Below are positions 34,559 through 43,766 of a stretch of DNA of 64,000 nt, piece by piece (within the stretch, counting starts at the first letter, position 1; each line of letters opens with the position of its first letter). Under the pieces are notes generated by a model, which did not search any database, was not told the origin of the DNA, and saw only the letters and a list, made by a program, of their open reading frames with translations. The stretch spans positions 5,649,001 to 5,713,000 of the forward strand of contig NZ_JAUSVK010000001.1 of the NCBI RefSeq assembly GCF_030814655.1, given 5' to 3'. This stretch comes from Labrys monachus. Its GTDB lineage: Bacteria; Pseudomonadota; Alphaproteobacteria; Rhizobiales; Labraceae. The position numbers were made by a program, and so were the translations under genes.

Positions 34559-36310
34559 ATGCCGATAAGCGCCGACCGAGATCCGGACGATCCCGAACTC
34601 CCCAAGCCCTCGCTGAGCCTGCGCCGCCGCCTCCGGCGCATGATGCGGGCGCTCGGCGTGCAGACCTTCTCGAGCCTCACCCGGCGGATCGTCATCCTCA
34701 ACCTGGCCGGGCTGGTGGCGCTGGTCGTCGGCATCTTCTATCTCAACCAGTTCCGCGAGGGCCTGATCGATGCCCGCGTGCAGGCGCTGCTGACCCAGGG
34801 CGAGATCATGGCGAGCGCCGTCGCGGCCTCCGCCACGGTGGAGACCGGCTCGATCCATATCGATCCGGAGAAGCTCCTGGAGCAGCAGGCGGCGGGCGAC
34901 GAGGATCCGGACGATTCGACCTCGCTCGACTTCCCGATCAATCCGGAGAAGGTCGCGCCGCTGATGCGGCGCCTGATCTCGCCGACGAAGCTGCGGGCCC
35001 GCGTCTACGACCGCGACGGCAATCTGGTGATCGATTCGCGCGCTTTGTTCATCTACAGCGACATCATCCGCTCCGACCTGCCGCCGCCCAGGGAGACCCC
35101 GAACGTCGTCGAGCGGGCGTGGAACGAGGTCAAGCGCTTCATCTTCCGCTCCGACACGCCGCTCTACAAGGAACTCGGCAACCGCAACGGCAAGGGCTAC
35201 AGCGAAGTGGTGACGGCGCTCAACGGCTCGCCATCCACGCTGGTGCGCGTCAACGAGAAGAACGAATCGATCGTCTCGGTGGCGGTGCCGATCCAGCGCT
35301 TCAAATCCGTGCTCGGCGTCCTCCTGCTGTCGACCCGGCCCGGCGACATCGACGAGATCGTCACGGCGGAGCGGCTCGCCATCCTCAGGGTCTTCGCGGT
35401 GGCCGCCGCCGTCACCGTCATCCTGTCGATCCTGCTCGCGGGCACCATCGCCGGTCCGGTCCGGCGGCTGGCGGAGGCGGCGGAACGGGTGCGCTACGGC
35501 GTCAAGTCGCGCTACGAGATCCCCGACTTCACCGAGCGTTCCGACGAGATCGGCCATTTGTCCGGGGCGCTGCGCGACATGACGAAGGCGCTGTTCAGCC
35601 GCATCGAGGCGATCGAGAGCTTCGCCGCCGACGTGGCGCATGAATTGAAGAACCCGCTGACCTCGCTGCGCTCGGCGGTGGAGACCCTGCCGCTCGCCAA
35701 GAGCGACACCTCGCGCGCCCGCCTGCTCGAAGTGATCCAGCACGACGTGCGCCGGCTCGACCGCCTGATCTCCGACATTTCCGACGCCTCGCGCCTCGAT
35801 GCCGAGTTGCTGCGCTCGACCGCCGAGCCGGTCGACCTCGTCAAGCTGCTCGGGGCGCTGACCAGCGTGTTCAACAGCGTCGAGCGGGATGACGGCGTGA
35901 AGGTCCGCCTGTCGGTGCCGACCGGCCTGCCCGCCGCCGCCTTCCTCATCAACGGCCATGATTCGCGGCTCGGCCAGGTCATCAACAACCTCGTGGACAA
36001 TGCCCGCTCCTTCTCGCCGCCCGGCGGCGAGGTGCGCATCAACCTGCGCCGCAACAAGAACGACATCGAGATCGCCATCGAGGATGACGGGCCGGGCATC
36101 CCGGACCACGCGCTGAGCCGCATCTTCGAACGCTTCTACACCGACCGGCCGGAAGACCAGGGCTTCGGCCAGAATTCCGGCCTCGGCCTGTCGATCTCCA
36201 AGCAGATCATCGATGCGCATGGCGGCAAGCTGTGGGCGGAGACGCGCAAGAAGGACGGGGTCGTGCTCGGCGCCCGCTTCGTGGCCCGCCTGCCCGCCAC
36301 CGCGGTATGA
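34559..36310 (+). CDS. chvG: Two-component sensor histidine kinase ChvG
   Basis: Inner-membrane kinase of 583 residues. Membrane segment 1 near residues 45-65 (IVILNLAGLVALVVGIFYL), a periplasmic domain of about 220 residues, membrane segment 2 near 280-300 (AVAAAVTVILSILLAG), then HAMP, and the HisKA box FAADVAHELKNPLTSLRS with the phosphorylated His361. ATP-binding boxes follow: VINNLVDNARSF (N), EDDGPGI (G1), FYTDRPEDQGFGQNSGLGLS (F and G2). It is the sensor for ChvI. The ATG at 34559 is chosen by comparison of length; the ribosome-binding site is weak. The stop overlaps hprK (ATGA). Confidence 0.94.
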   Translation: MPISADRDPDDPELPKPSLSLRRRLRRMMRALGVQTFSSLTRRIVILNLAGLVALVVGIFYLNQFREGLIDARVQALLTQGEIMASAVAASATVETGSIHIDPEKLLEQQAAGDEDPDDSTSLDFPINPEKVAPLMRRLISPTKLRARVYDRDGNLVIDSRALFIYSDIIRSDLPPPRETPNVVERAWNEVKRFIFRSDTPLYKELGNRNGKGYSEVVTALNGSPSTLVRVNEKNESIVSVAVPIQRFKSVLGVLLLSTRPGDIDEIVTAERLAILRVFAVAAAVTVILSILLAGTIAGPVRRLAEAAERVRYGVKSRYEIPDFTERSDEIGHLSGALRDMTKALFSRIEAIESFAADVAHELKNPLTSLRSAVETLPLAKSDTSRARLLEVIQHDVRRLDRLISDISDASRLDAELLRSTAEPVDLVKLLGALTSVFNSVERDDGVKVRLSVPTGLPAAAFLINGHDSRLGQVINNLVDNARSFSPPGGEVRINLRRNKNDIEIAIEDDGPGIPDHALSRIFERFYTDRPEDQGFGQNSGLGLSISKQIIDAHGGKLWAETRKKDGVVLGARFVARLPATAV

Positions 36311-36762
36311 GGAAGCCGACCATCCATGCCACCTGCGTCGTCGTCGGCGGCCACGGCGTGCTGCTGCGCGGCCCCTCCCGCGCCGGCAAGAGCCGGCTTG
36401 CGCTGCATTTCATCGAGAGCGCGCCGGCGGCCGGGCGTTTCGCCCGCCTCGTCGGCGACGACCGCGTCTATGTCGAGCCGGAGCGCGGCCATCTCGTCGC
36501 CCATGTCCCGGATACCATCGCCGGACTGATCGAACGCCGGGGCGCCGGCATCGAGGCAATCGCCTATCAGCCCTCCGCGCCGGTCGCCCTGGTTGTGGAT
36601 ATCCTCGCCGACGCGGAATTTTCCGCGCTGGCTTCCGACGCCGCCGATCGCATCGCGATCGAGGGCATCGAGGTCGCCCATCTCTACGTGCCGCGGGATT
36701 TCGACCGCGCCGTGGCCCGCATCGAAGCGATTTTGCCCCTTCTCGGCCCGGCAGCCTGTTGA
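36307..36762 (+). CDS. hprK: HPr kinase/phosphorylase, short alphaproteobacterial form
   Basis: Protein of 151 residues, the short HprK form lacking the N-terminal domain of Gram-positive enzymes. It has the P-loop GPSRAGKSRLAL near residue 25, the VGDDRVYVE segment and an IERRGAGIEAI sequence equivalent to the family signature. It phosphorylates a serine of HPr. Its ATG overlaps the chvG stop, so kinase and PTS regulation are in one transcript, as is standard in Rhizobiales. Confidence 0.92.
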   Translation: MRKPTIHATCVVVGGHGVLLRGPSRAGKSRLALHFIESAPAAGRFARLVGDDRVYVEPERGHLVAHVPDTIAGLIERRGAGIEAIAYQPSAPVALVVDILADAEFSALASDAADRIAIEGIEVAHLYVPRDFDRAVARIEAILPLLGPAAC

Positions 36763-36858
36763 CAATGTCAGCCCGGGCGGCGACGCTGCCGTTCACATTC
36801 CCTTAACGGCTGCGGCCAGCGTGTGACGAGACTGCGACAATGTGAGCCGGCGAGAGAC

Positions 36859-36886
36859 TTGTTTTTGTGCATCGCAAGAATATTAT
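36859..36886 (+). promoter_or_regulatory. Candidate promoter upstream of the EIIA gene
   Basis: TTGTTT (36859-36864) and TATTAT (36881-36886) with a 16-base spacer in the 291-base gap between hprK and the EIIA gene. Suggestive only. Confidence 0.3.
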
Positions 36887-37053
36887 CAGGCAGATGAGCT
36901 ACGGATTGTTCAGGCGCCTTCAAAGCGCCCCAGCCGTGCGTTACGGAGGCGTCGTCTCAATTTGCTCAGCACCGGGTGGCGCGAAAGCGAAAAGGACCTT
37001 GCCTGTTGTTGCGTGCGCGGCAGCAAGCGGGAACTCATGGTACAGGTTCAACG

Positions 37054-37455
37054 ATGATCGGCTTGGTTCTCGTAACCCACGGTCATCTGGCTACCGAGTT
37101 CCTCGCGGCCCTGGAACATGTGGTAGGGCCGCAACGCAATGTTGAAGCGATCGATATCGGTCCCGAGGACGATGTCGAGCAGCGTCGGCATGACATCATC
37201 GATGCCGTTGCCAGGGTTGAAACCGGCTCCGGCGTGGTGGTGTTGACGGATATGTTCGGCGGGACTCCTTCCAATCTCGCGATCTCGGTGATGAGCGGCC
37301 CCTCGATCGAGGTGCTTGCCGGCATCAACCTTCCCATGCTGGTCAAACTGGCACGTCTGCGCAGCGAGGTTCCCCTCGCCGAAGCCGTGACCCGTGCACA
37401 GGAGGCCGGCCGTAAATACATCAATATCGCCAGTCGTGTGTTGTCAGGACAATGA
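37054..37455 (+). CDS. PTS system EIIA component, mannose/fructose family (regulatory)
   Basis: Protein of 133 residues of the EIIA-Man fold: IGLVLVTHGHLATEFLAALE with the phosphorylated His9, VVVLTDMFGGTPSNLAI near residue 70 and LPMLVKLARLR near 90. No membrane PTS permease genes are nearby, so this is the regulatory phosphorelay of Rhizobiales: EI (elsewhere), HPr, this EIIA, and HprK. It follows hprK by 291 bases and overlaps the possible long start of the HPr gene. Confidence 0.92.
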   Translation: MIGLVLVTHGHLATEFLAALEHVVGPQRNVEAIDIGPEDDVEQRRHDIIDAVARVETGSGVVVLTDMFGGTPSNLAISVMSGPSIEVLAGINLPMLVKLARLRSEVPLAEAVTRAQEAGRKYINIASRVLSGQ

Positions 37456-37607
37456 GTCGTCGTTCCCTTCAACTGGCGGCCTGCGAGCCGCAATTCGCTG
37501 CCGGCGCGCTCGCCGACACGGTGACCTACATCAATCCGTGGGCCGAATGTTGGGGCTCGAGGACATCGGGTGCCTGTACGCAAATCCAGATGCAGGCGGA
37601 GGCCTCC

Positions 37608-37961
37608 ATGAGTAGCCAGGGGGGTGCAGACCCGGGAAACGACGGCCCGCCTTGCGAAGAGGCGCCGGTACCGTTGCCGAGCGTCGAGGGTGCGATCGTC
37701 CGGGTGCTGCCGATCGTCAACAACAAGGGCCTGCACGCCCGCGCTTCGGCGAAATTCGTGCAGACGGTCGAAGGCTTCGACGCCGCCGTGAAGGTCTCGC
37801 GCTGCGGCGAGACGGTGGGCGGCCAGTCGATCATGGGCCTGATGATGCTGGCGGCAGCCCGCGGAACCACCATTACCGTCGAAACCTCCGGCCGGCAGGC
37901 CGAGGCCTGCATGGAAGCCATCGAGGCTCTGCTGGCCCATAAGTTCGGCGAAGAATCCTGA
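37608..37961 (+). CDS. HPr family phosphocarrier protein
   Basis: Protein of 117 residues: a 25-residue variable N-terminus, then HPr fold with VNNKGLHARASAKFVQ (His43, phosphorylated by enzyme I) and GGQSIMGLMMLAAARGT (Ser74, the HprK target). I chose ATG 37608 because GGAGG lies five bases upstream. A longer frame from ATG 37452 overlaps the EIIA stop (ATGA) and would add 52 residues with no visible homology; it cannot be excluded because the overlap is typical of coupled genes. Confidence 0.9.
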   Translation: MSSQGGADPGNDGPPCEEAPVPLPSVEGAIVRVLPIVNNKGLHARASAKFVQTVEGFDAAVKVSRCGETVGGQSIMGLMMLAAARGTTITVETSGRQAEACMEAIEALLAHKFGEES

Positions 37962-38352
37962 TCCTTCCCCTCCCCTCATGACGAAATCGTGATCGGTCCC
38001 GCCCGGGCCTGAACTGCTCGGGGCATCGGGCCGCTGCGTCGTCCGCAACGGGCGGAAACGCGTGGGATCACCGCGGTTTCGGAGCGAAAAAGCCTTGTTT
38101 GCCAAGCAGATCGCCGGCGCGCGCGCCGATGCGCCGACCAGCGGATTCGCCTCGCCGCAAGCAGAAACACAACTTCATCAAAAGTCACGTTTCCGCCGCA
38201 ATACGGCCTATCGGAAGCCTCAGCCCGGCGCGAGGTTCTTCAACGTTACCTCGGCACCCGGTCCGGCGACAGCCGGAAACCTCAGCCCCCCAGCCCCCCG
38301 ACTTTGTCGGATCGGGTTTGCCGAGGTGGCGTATTTCGACCCCCAATATCTC
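37962..38352. other. Non-coding region between HPr and htpG
   Basis: No supported gene. With the terminator at 38353-38382 it makes a 620-base gap; it may be the 3' end of the PTS transcript or hold a small RNA ending at that terminator. Confidence 0.4.
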
Positions 38353-38382
38353 AAGCCGGTCCTTTCCAGGGCCGGCTTTTTT
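38353..38382 (+). terminator. Rho-independent terminator
   Basis: AAGCCGGTCC, loop, GGGCCGGCTT followed by six T in total. Lies nearly 400 bases after the HPr stop and 200 bases before htpG. Confidence 0.8.
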
Positions 38383-38580
38383 GTCTCGCTCGGTCCCGGC
38401 GGCCGGGCTGCGGCGACCATCGGCGTCGAGCCCCCCTCGGAGGCGGAATCCGGCCCGAATTCGGCGAATCTCCTCGTCTTCCCCGTCTACCCGCCTTGAA
38501 ACGCACGGATGAATTGTCCATTTGTGCTGCGGCGAAGTCCTTCGCCCCTTTCCGACAATCATCATGAGTGAAGAATCGTT

Positions 38581-40497
38581 ATGAGTGCTGAAGAGCAGAG
38601 CGCCTCGCCGGACACACAGGCGCCGCAGAGCCGCACTTTCGAGGCAGACGTCGCCAAATTGCTGCACCTGATGGTGCATTCGGTCTATTCGGACAAGGAC
38701 GTGTTCCTGCGTGAACTGGTGTCCAACGCTGCCGATGCCTGCGAAAAGCTGCGTTACGAGGCCCTGTCGCATCCCGACCTTCTCGGCGAGGACCAGAAGG
38801 GCGCCATCCGCATCACCCTCGACCCCGACAATGGCCGCCTGACGGTCGCCGACAACGGCATCGGCATGAGCGCGGAGGAGATGATCGAGGCGCTCGGCAC
38901 CATCGCCCGCTCGGGCACCAGGGCCTTCGTGGAGCGGCTGGAGACGGCCCAGCAGGCCGAAGGCAGCCAGTTGATCGGCCAGTTCGGCGTCGGCTTCTAT
39001 TCCACCTTCATGGTGGCCGACAAGGTGGAGGTGTTCTCGCGCCGCGCCGGCAGCCAGGCCGCCAATGTCTGGGTCTCCGACGGCAAGGGCGCCTATTCGG
39101 TCGCCGCCGTGAACCTGGAGGACGCCCCGGAGCGCGGCACGCGGGTGGTGCTGCACCTGATGGAGGACGCCAGGTCCTACGCCGAGGCCCATACCGTCGA
39201 GCGCCTGATCAAGACCCATTCCGGCCATGTGCCGGTGCCGATCTTCCTCGCCGACAAGCCCGATGCCGAGCCGCGCGAGATCTCTGACGGCGCCGCCCTG
39301 TGGGCGCGGCCGAAGGCGGAGATCGCGGCGGCGGACTACACGGACTTCTATCGCGGCGTCGCCGGCCAGTTCGACGAGCCCGCGCTCACCATCCACTTCC
39401 GCGCCGAGGGCCGGCAGGAATACACGATGCTGGCCTTCGTGCCCGGCTCGCGCCCGTTCGACCTGTTCGACCCGCAGCGCAAGGCCCGCATGAAGCTCTA
39501 TGTGCGGCGGGTGCTGATTTCCGACGAAGCCGACCTGCTGCCGGGCTATCTGCGCTTCATGCGCGGCCTCGTCGATTCCGCCGACCTGCCGCTCAACGTC
39601 TCGCGCGAGATGATCCAGGAGAGCCCGCTGCTCGCCGCCATCCGCAAGGCAGTGACCGGCCGTGTCCTCAGCGAGCTGGAAAAGCTGTCGACCGCCGATG
39701 CCGGCGCCTATGCCAAGGTGTGGGACAATTTCGGCGCGGTGCTCAAGGAGGGGCTCTACGAGGACTTCGAGCGCCGCGACGCGCTGCTGGGCCTCGCCCG
39801 CTTCAAGACGACCTCTTCGGGCGGCGAGTGGCGCTCGCTCAAGGATTATGTCGCAGGCCTGAAGGACAACCAGACGGCGATCTACTATCTGGCAGGCGAC
39901 GATGCCAGGCGCATCGAGACCTCGCCCCACCTCGAGGGCTTCCGCGCCCGCGGCATCGAGGTGCTGCTGCTCGCCGATCCGGTCGACAGCTTCTGGGTGA
40001 CCTCGGCGCTCGGCTATGAGGGCAAGCCCTTCAAGTCGGTGACGCAGGGCGCGGCCGACCTCGCTCTCATTCCCCTCCTCGACAAGCCGGAGGAAGCGGC
40101 GCCGGACGTCTCGTCCGCCGTCGCCGCCTATCTCGCCTTCGCCAAGTCGACGCTGGGCGAGGACGTTTCGGACGTGCGCGCCTCCGAGCGCCTGACCTCG
40201 AGCGCCGTCTGCCTCGTGGCGCCCGAACACGGCATGGACAAGCGCCTGGAGCAGATCCTGGCCGGCGCCGGCAAGCTCGAAGGCGCGCTGCAGAAGCCGG
40301 TGCTGGAGATCAATCCGCGCCATGCGCTGGTGGCGCGCCTGGCGGCGGCGCGCGAAGCGGGGGCCGACCTGCCCTTCGTCGAAAGCGCGACACGGCTGCT
40401 GCTCGACGAAGCCCGCATCCTCGACGGCACGGTGCCGGCCGATCCGGCCGCCTTCGCCGAAAGACTGTCGCAGGTGCTGTCCCGCAGCCTGGGGTAG
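38581..40497 (+). CDS. htpG: Molecular chaperone HtpG (Hsp90)
   Basis: Protein of 638 residues, full length for bacterial Hsp90. The N-terminal GHKL ATPase domain shows ELVSNAADACEKLR, VADNGIGMSAEEM, GTIARSGT and GQFGVGFYSTFMVADKV; the middle domain shows YVRRVLISDEADLLPGYLRF and LPLNVSREMIQ; the C-terminal dimerisation domain ends with LEINPRHALVARL. Cytoplasmic, assists folding of client proteins. A seven-codon reading frame (ATG 38564 to TGA) ends just at the htpG ATG; this may be chance. Confidence 0.97.
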   Translation: MSAEEQSASPDTQAPQSRTFEADVAKLLHLMVHSVYSDKDVFLRELVSNAADACEKLRYEALSHPDLLGEDQKGAIRITLDPDNGRLTVADNGIGMSAEEMIEALGTIARSGTRAFVERLETAQQAEGSQLIGQFGVGFYSTFMVADKVEVFSRRAGSQAANVWVSDGKGAYSVAAVNLEDAPERGTRVVLHLMEDARSYAEAHTVERLIKTHSGHVPVPIFLADKPDAEPREISDGAALWARPKAEIAAADYTDFYRGVAGQFDEPALTIHFRAEGRQEYTMLAFVPGSRPFDLFDPQRKARMKLYVRRVLISDEADLLPGYLRFMRGLVDSADLPLNVSREMIQESPLLAAIRKAVTGRVLSELEKLSTADAGAYAKVWDNFGAVLKEGLYEDFERRDALLGLARFKTTSSGGEWRSLKDYVAGLKDNQTAIYYLAGDDARRIETSPHLEGFRARGIEVLLLADPVDSFWVTSALGYEGKPFKSVTQGAADLALIPLLDKPEEAAPDVSSAVAAYLAFAKSTLGEDVSDVRASERLTSSAVCLVAPEHGMDKRLEQILAGAGKLEGALQKPVLEINPRHALVARLAAAREAGADLPFVESATRLLLDEARILDGTVPADPAAFAERLSQVLSRSLG

Positions 40498-40508
40498 GGC
40501 TGCTTCCC

Positions 40509-40567
40509 GGGAGCGCGGGCGTTCGTCCGCCTCCCGTCTGACAGCAAGGGGCAGGCGGAAGGCCCAT
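40509..40567. repeat. Palindromic repeat family, partial copy D
   Basis: gggagcgcgggcgttcgtcc near 40509 with a degenerate inverted arm gcaggcggaaggcccatgg. Related to copies at 1368, 13030, 19945, 45115 and 51813. Confidence 0.5.
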
Positions 40568-40615
40568 GGACGCTGGGATAAGGCGATTCTTGGCCCGTAA
40601 CGGTTCAGGATTTGT

Positions 40616-40704
40616 CATTGCCGGGCTTGTCCCGGCAACCCAGCCGGGCCGCTTGCCTCCTTCTGCACGACGTCTCGATACCCGGGATAAGCCCCGGGGA
40701 TGAT
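40616..40704. repeat. Rhizobiales-type intergenic palindrome
   Basis: TTGCCGGG-CTTGT-CCCGGCAA (40618-40638) followed by cccgggataagccccggg (40681-40698). This form, cattgccgggcttgtcccgg, is widespread between genes of Rhizobiales. The rest of the 490-base gap to the SDR gene has no supported gene. Confidence 0.65.
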
Positions 40705-40988
40705 AAAACTGCGCCTCTTCCTTTTATCTCGGCGCTCATGGGCGGGATGCCCGCTCCCGGGAAGCTCCCCGCCGCGCCCTGCGCCGCGGCGAAGCCGCCC
40801 GGGGCGACGGCCGGGACGATGATCTCCCCGATCAGGATGGTGCCGCTCCCGCCGGCGTGCTTGTATGGGCGCTCGGCCGGCATCGGGCGGCGTCCACCGG
40901 ACCGCCGCGCCCGGCCGTCTCCGCTCCCCGGCTCCCGCCGCAAGCGGTCGATCCACGTCAAAAATTCAAAAATCAGGAGGAAACGGCC

Positions 40989-41717
40989 GTGACGCAATCC
41001 CTGGCGGGAAAGATCATGATCATCACCGGTGCCAGTTCGGGCATCGGCCGCGAGACGGCGCGCCGGTTCGCGGCGGAAGGCGTGCGACTCGTGCTGGTGG
41101 CCCGGTCCGCCGACAGGCTGTCGGCGCTCGCCGCCGAGCTCGGCGGCGACACCCTCGCCGTGCCCGCCGACCTGACGAAGCCCGCCGACATCGACGCCAT
41201 GCTGGAACGGACGCTGGCGCGCTTCGGCCGCGTCGACATTCTCTTCGCCAATGCCGGCAGCTATGTCGCGGGAGAAGTCGCCGGCGGCGACCCGGACGAG
41301 TGGGACCGGGTCATCGGCATCAACGTCAACGGCGTGTTCCGCGCCGTCCGCGCCGTGCTGCCGGGCATGATCGCACAGCGTTCCGGCGACATCGTCGTGA
41401 CCTCGTCGATATCGGGCCACCAGGCCATCCACTGGGAACCGGTCTATTCGGCCACCAAGCACGCCGTGCAGTCCTTCGTCCACGGCGTGCGCCGGCAGAT
41501 CGCCCCCCACAATGTCCGCATCGGCTCGCTCGCGCCCGGCATGGTGCTGAACGAATTATGGGGCGTGACCGACCCGGCCGAGATCGACCGCCGCGTCGCC
41601 GAACATGGCGGCCTGCGTTCGGAAGACGTCGCCGAGGCGCTGCTCTTCATGCTGACGCGGCCGGCCCACGTCACCATCCGCGACCTCGTGATCCTGCCGC
41701 AGAACCAGGATTTGTAG
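40989..41717 (+). CDS. SDR family oxidoreductase (ribitol dehydrogenase-like)
   Basis: NAD(P)-dependent short-chain dehydrogenase of 242 residues. Rossmann motif TGASSGIGRETARRF near residue 13, NAG motif in LFANAGSYV near 88, catalytic Ser in VTSSISGHQ and Tyr153/Lys157 in YSATKHAVQ. The C-terminal half (IAPHNVRIGSLAPGMVLNEL) resembles polyol dehydrogenases, but the substrate is uncertain. GTG 40989 has a strong AGGAGG eight bases upstream; the longer frame from 40857 covers repeat sequence. Confidence 0.9.
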   Translation: MTQSLAGKIMIITGASSGIGRETARRFAAEGVRLVLVARSADRLSALAAELGGDTLAVPADLTKPADIDAMLERTLARFGRVDILFANAGSYVAGEVAGGDPDEWDRVIGINVNGVFRAVRAVLPGMIAQRSGDIVVTSSISGHQAIHWEPVYSATKHAVQSFVHGVRRQIAPHNVRIGSLAPGMVLNELWGVTDPAEIDRRVAEHGGLRSEDVAEALLFMLTRPAHVTIRDLVILPQNQDL

Positions 41718-41730
41718 GCAGGGGAGACAG

Positions 41731-41933
41731 CCTTCTCCCAGACGGGAGAAGGTGCCCGAAGGGCGGATGAGGGTCTAAACTTCAACGAGACAAGTGCAGG
41801 CCATCAGTTTGAACGATATCTTGCGGCTCCTGATCGAAATACCGGTTGATTGAGGGGCAGGTAGCCCCTCAAATCGGGAGACGTCAGTCCCTCATCCGGC
41901 GCTGCGCGCCACCTTCTCCCCCTCGGGAGAAGG
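41731..41933. repeat. Large palindromic repeat (gggagaagg family)
   Basis: Ends are inverted copies of ccttctccc...gggagaagg...ggatgagg about 40 bases long with a spacer. The segment ggatgagggtctaaacttcaac is shared with 13126-13293. Confidence 0.75.
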
Positions 41934-41966
41934 ATTTTCCGCGCTTTACTGTGAGAGAGCCTTACA

Positions 41967-42311
41967 ATGACGACAGAGCCGCGTTCGTTTGCGAGAAGGC
42001 TGCGTGCCAGTCAAACGGATGTCGAAAATCGTCTTTGGCAGGCGCTGAGGGGCCGAAAATTGGACGGCCTGAAATTCCGGCGACAGGTACCGTTGCTCGC
42101 TTACACCGTCGATTTCCTGTGCGCCGAAAGGCGTCTCATTATCGAACTCGATGGCAAGCAGCACGATTGGCACGGGGCATATGACATGGAGCGCACCGCT
42201 GAAATAGAAGCGATGGGTTTCATGATATTGCGTTTTCGAAACGAGCAGCTGACGGGCGATCTGGACCCTGTCCTGCAGGAGATTCTCCAGGCTGCTCATC
42301 CGACAAAATAA
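41967..42311 (+). CDS. DUF559 endonuclease-like protein
   Basis: Protein of 114 residues of the DUF559/Vsr-like PD-(D/E)XK fold: RRLRASQTDVENRLWQALR, then KFRRQVPLLAYTVDFLCAERRLIIELDGKQH, with the Asp and Glu-x-Asp of the active site, and ending FMILRFRNEQL. Small stand-alone DUF559 proteins are common in Rhizobiales; their role is unknown but the fold is that of DNA endonucleases. It starts 33 bases after a large palindromic repeat, a placement that may not be accidental. It converges with gmaS. Confidence 0.88.
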   Translation: MTTEPRSFARRLRASQTDVENRLWQALRGRKLDGLKFRRQVPLLAYTVDFLCAERRLIIELDGKQHDWHGAYDMERTAEIEAMGFMILRFRNEQLTGDLDPVLQEILQAAHPTK

Positions 42312-42359
42312 GCGCGATCTCCCTCTTGGCAGAAGGAGATCGCGCCGCCTGCCCCCCCC

Positions 42360-43667
42360 TCACACGTCGAGGGTGTTCTCGCGCTCCCACTGCGTGAAAT
42401 GGCCGGCGTAGCTGTTCCATTCCTGATGCTTGAGCTTGAGATAGGCGGCCGAGAAATCCTCGCCCAGGGCCGCCTTGAGCGCCTTGTCCTTGTCGAAGGC
42501 CCGGAGTGCGTCGAGCAGGTTCAGCGGCAGCTTCGGCGCGCCCTTCACGGTATGGCCGAGCTGATACATGTCGATGTCGTAGCGCTTGCCCGGGTCGGCC
42601 TTGGAATGGATGCCGCTGAGCCCGGCGGCGATGATCACCGCCTGCAGGAGATAGGGGTTGGCGGCGCCGTCGGGCAGGCGCAGCTCGAAGCGCCCCTTGC
42701 CGGGGACGCGCACCATATGCGTGCGGTTGTTGCCGGTCCAGGTGACGGTGTTGGGCGACCAGGTGGCGCCGGAGACGGTGCGCGGGGCGTTGATGCGCTT
42801 GTAGGAATTGACGGTGGGGTTGGTGATCGCCGCCAGCGCCTCGGCATGCTTCATGATGCCACCGAGGAAGTTGTAGCCCTGCGCCGACAGGCCCATCTCG
42901 TCGTCGGCGTCGTAGAACATGTTGGTCTTGCCGTCCTTGTCCCACACCGAGATATGGGCGTGGCAGCCCGAGCCCGTCAGCCCCGGGAACGGCTTCGGCA
43001 TGAAGGTGGCGCGCAGGCCGTGCTTCTCGGCGACCGACTTCACCATGAATTTGAAGAAGGAGTGCCGGTCGGCGGTGACGAGGCTGTCGTCGAAATTCCA
43101 GTTCATCTCGAACTGGCCGTTGGCGTCCTCGTGGTCGTTCTGATACGGGCCCCAGCCGAGCTCCAGCATGTAGTCGCAGATCTCGGCGATGACGTCGTAG
43201 CGGCGCATCAGCGCCTGCTGGTCGTAGCAGGGCTTGGCGGCATTGTCCTTGGCATCGGAAATCTGGGTGCCGTCGGCATCGATCAGGAAGAACTCGGCTT
43301 CGACGCCCGTGCGGATGTAGAGGCCTTCCTTGGCGGCATTGGCCATCGCGTTCTTCAGCACGATGCGCGGCGCCTGCGTGACGTGCTTGTCCTCCATCAC
43401 GCAATCGGCGGCGACCCAGGCCACGTCGCGCCGCCACGGCAGCTGCACCACCGCCGAGGCATCCGGCACGGCGAAGAGGTCGGGGTGGGCCGGCGTCATG
43501 TCCAGCCAGGTCGCAAAGCCCGCGAAGCCGGCGCCGTCCCTCTGCATGTCCGCGATCGCCGCGGCCGGAACCAGCTTGGCGCGCTGGGCGCCGAACAGGT
43601 CCGTATAGGAGATCATGAAGTAGCGGATGCCTTTTTCCTTGGCGAGTGCCGCCAGATCCTGCGTCAT
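42360..43667 (-). CDS. gmaS: Gamma-glutamylmethylamide synthetase (type III glutamine synthetase-like)
   Basis: Protein of 435 residues of the glutamine synthetase superfamily, GlnT/type III branch. Visible: the beta-grasp start RYFMISYTDLFGAQRAKLVP, VEAEFFLID (first metal-binding Glu), GQFEMNWNF, GSGCHAHISVWDKDGKTN, and NNRTHMVRVPGKGRFELRLPDGAANPYLL. In the N-methylglutamate pathway this branch ligates methylamine to glutamate using ATP. The assignment rests on its position after mgsA, mgsB and mgsC; by sequence alone it could be an ordinary GlnT. ATG 43667 is chosen; frame upstream to 43736 is unlikely to be coding. Confidence 0.78.
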   Translation of the reverse strand: MTQDLAALAKEKGIRYFMISYTDLFGAQRAKLVPAAAIADMQRDGAGFAGFATWLDMTPAHPDLFAVPDASAVVQLPWRRDVAWVAADCVMEDKHVTQAPRIVLKNAMANAAKEGLYIRTGVEAEFFLIDADGTQISDAKDNAAKPCYDQQALMRRYDVIAEICDYMLELGWGPYQNDHEDANGQFEMNWNFDDSLVTADRHSFFKFMVKSVAEKHGLRATFMPKPFPGLTGSGCHAHISVWDKDGKTNMFYDADDEMGLSAQGYNFLGGIMKHAEALAAITNPTVNSYKRINAPRTVSGATWSPNTVTWTGNNRTHMVRVPGKGRFELRLPDGAANPYLLQAVIIAAGLSGIHSKADPGKRYDIDMYQLGHTVKGAPKLPLNLLDALRAFDKDKALKAALGEDFSAAYLKLKHQEWNSYAGHFTQWERENTLDV

Positions 43668-43766
43668 GTCGATAGTCCCCGATGTCTGGATGGCTTGTTC
43701 TGATCGGCCGGTCTTCGGACCGGCATCCTCATGCAAAAGAAGGGCCGGTCCGAAGACCGGCCCGCC

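Noticed and set aside
38564-38584. Seven-codon leader reading frame before htpG
   Set aside because: Too short to support; the overlap with the htpG ATG may be chance.
40857-40988. Longer start for the SDR protein
   Set aside because: AGGAGG is positioned for GTG 40989 and the upstream part lacks dehydrogenase features.
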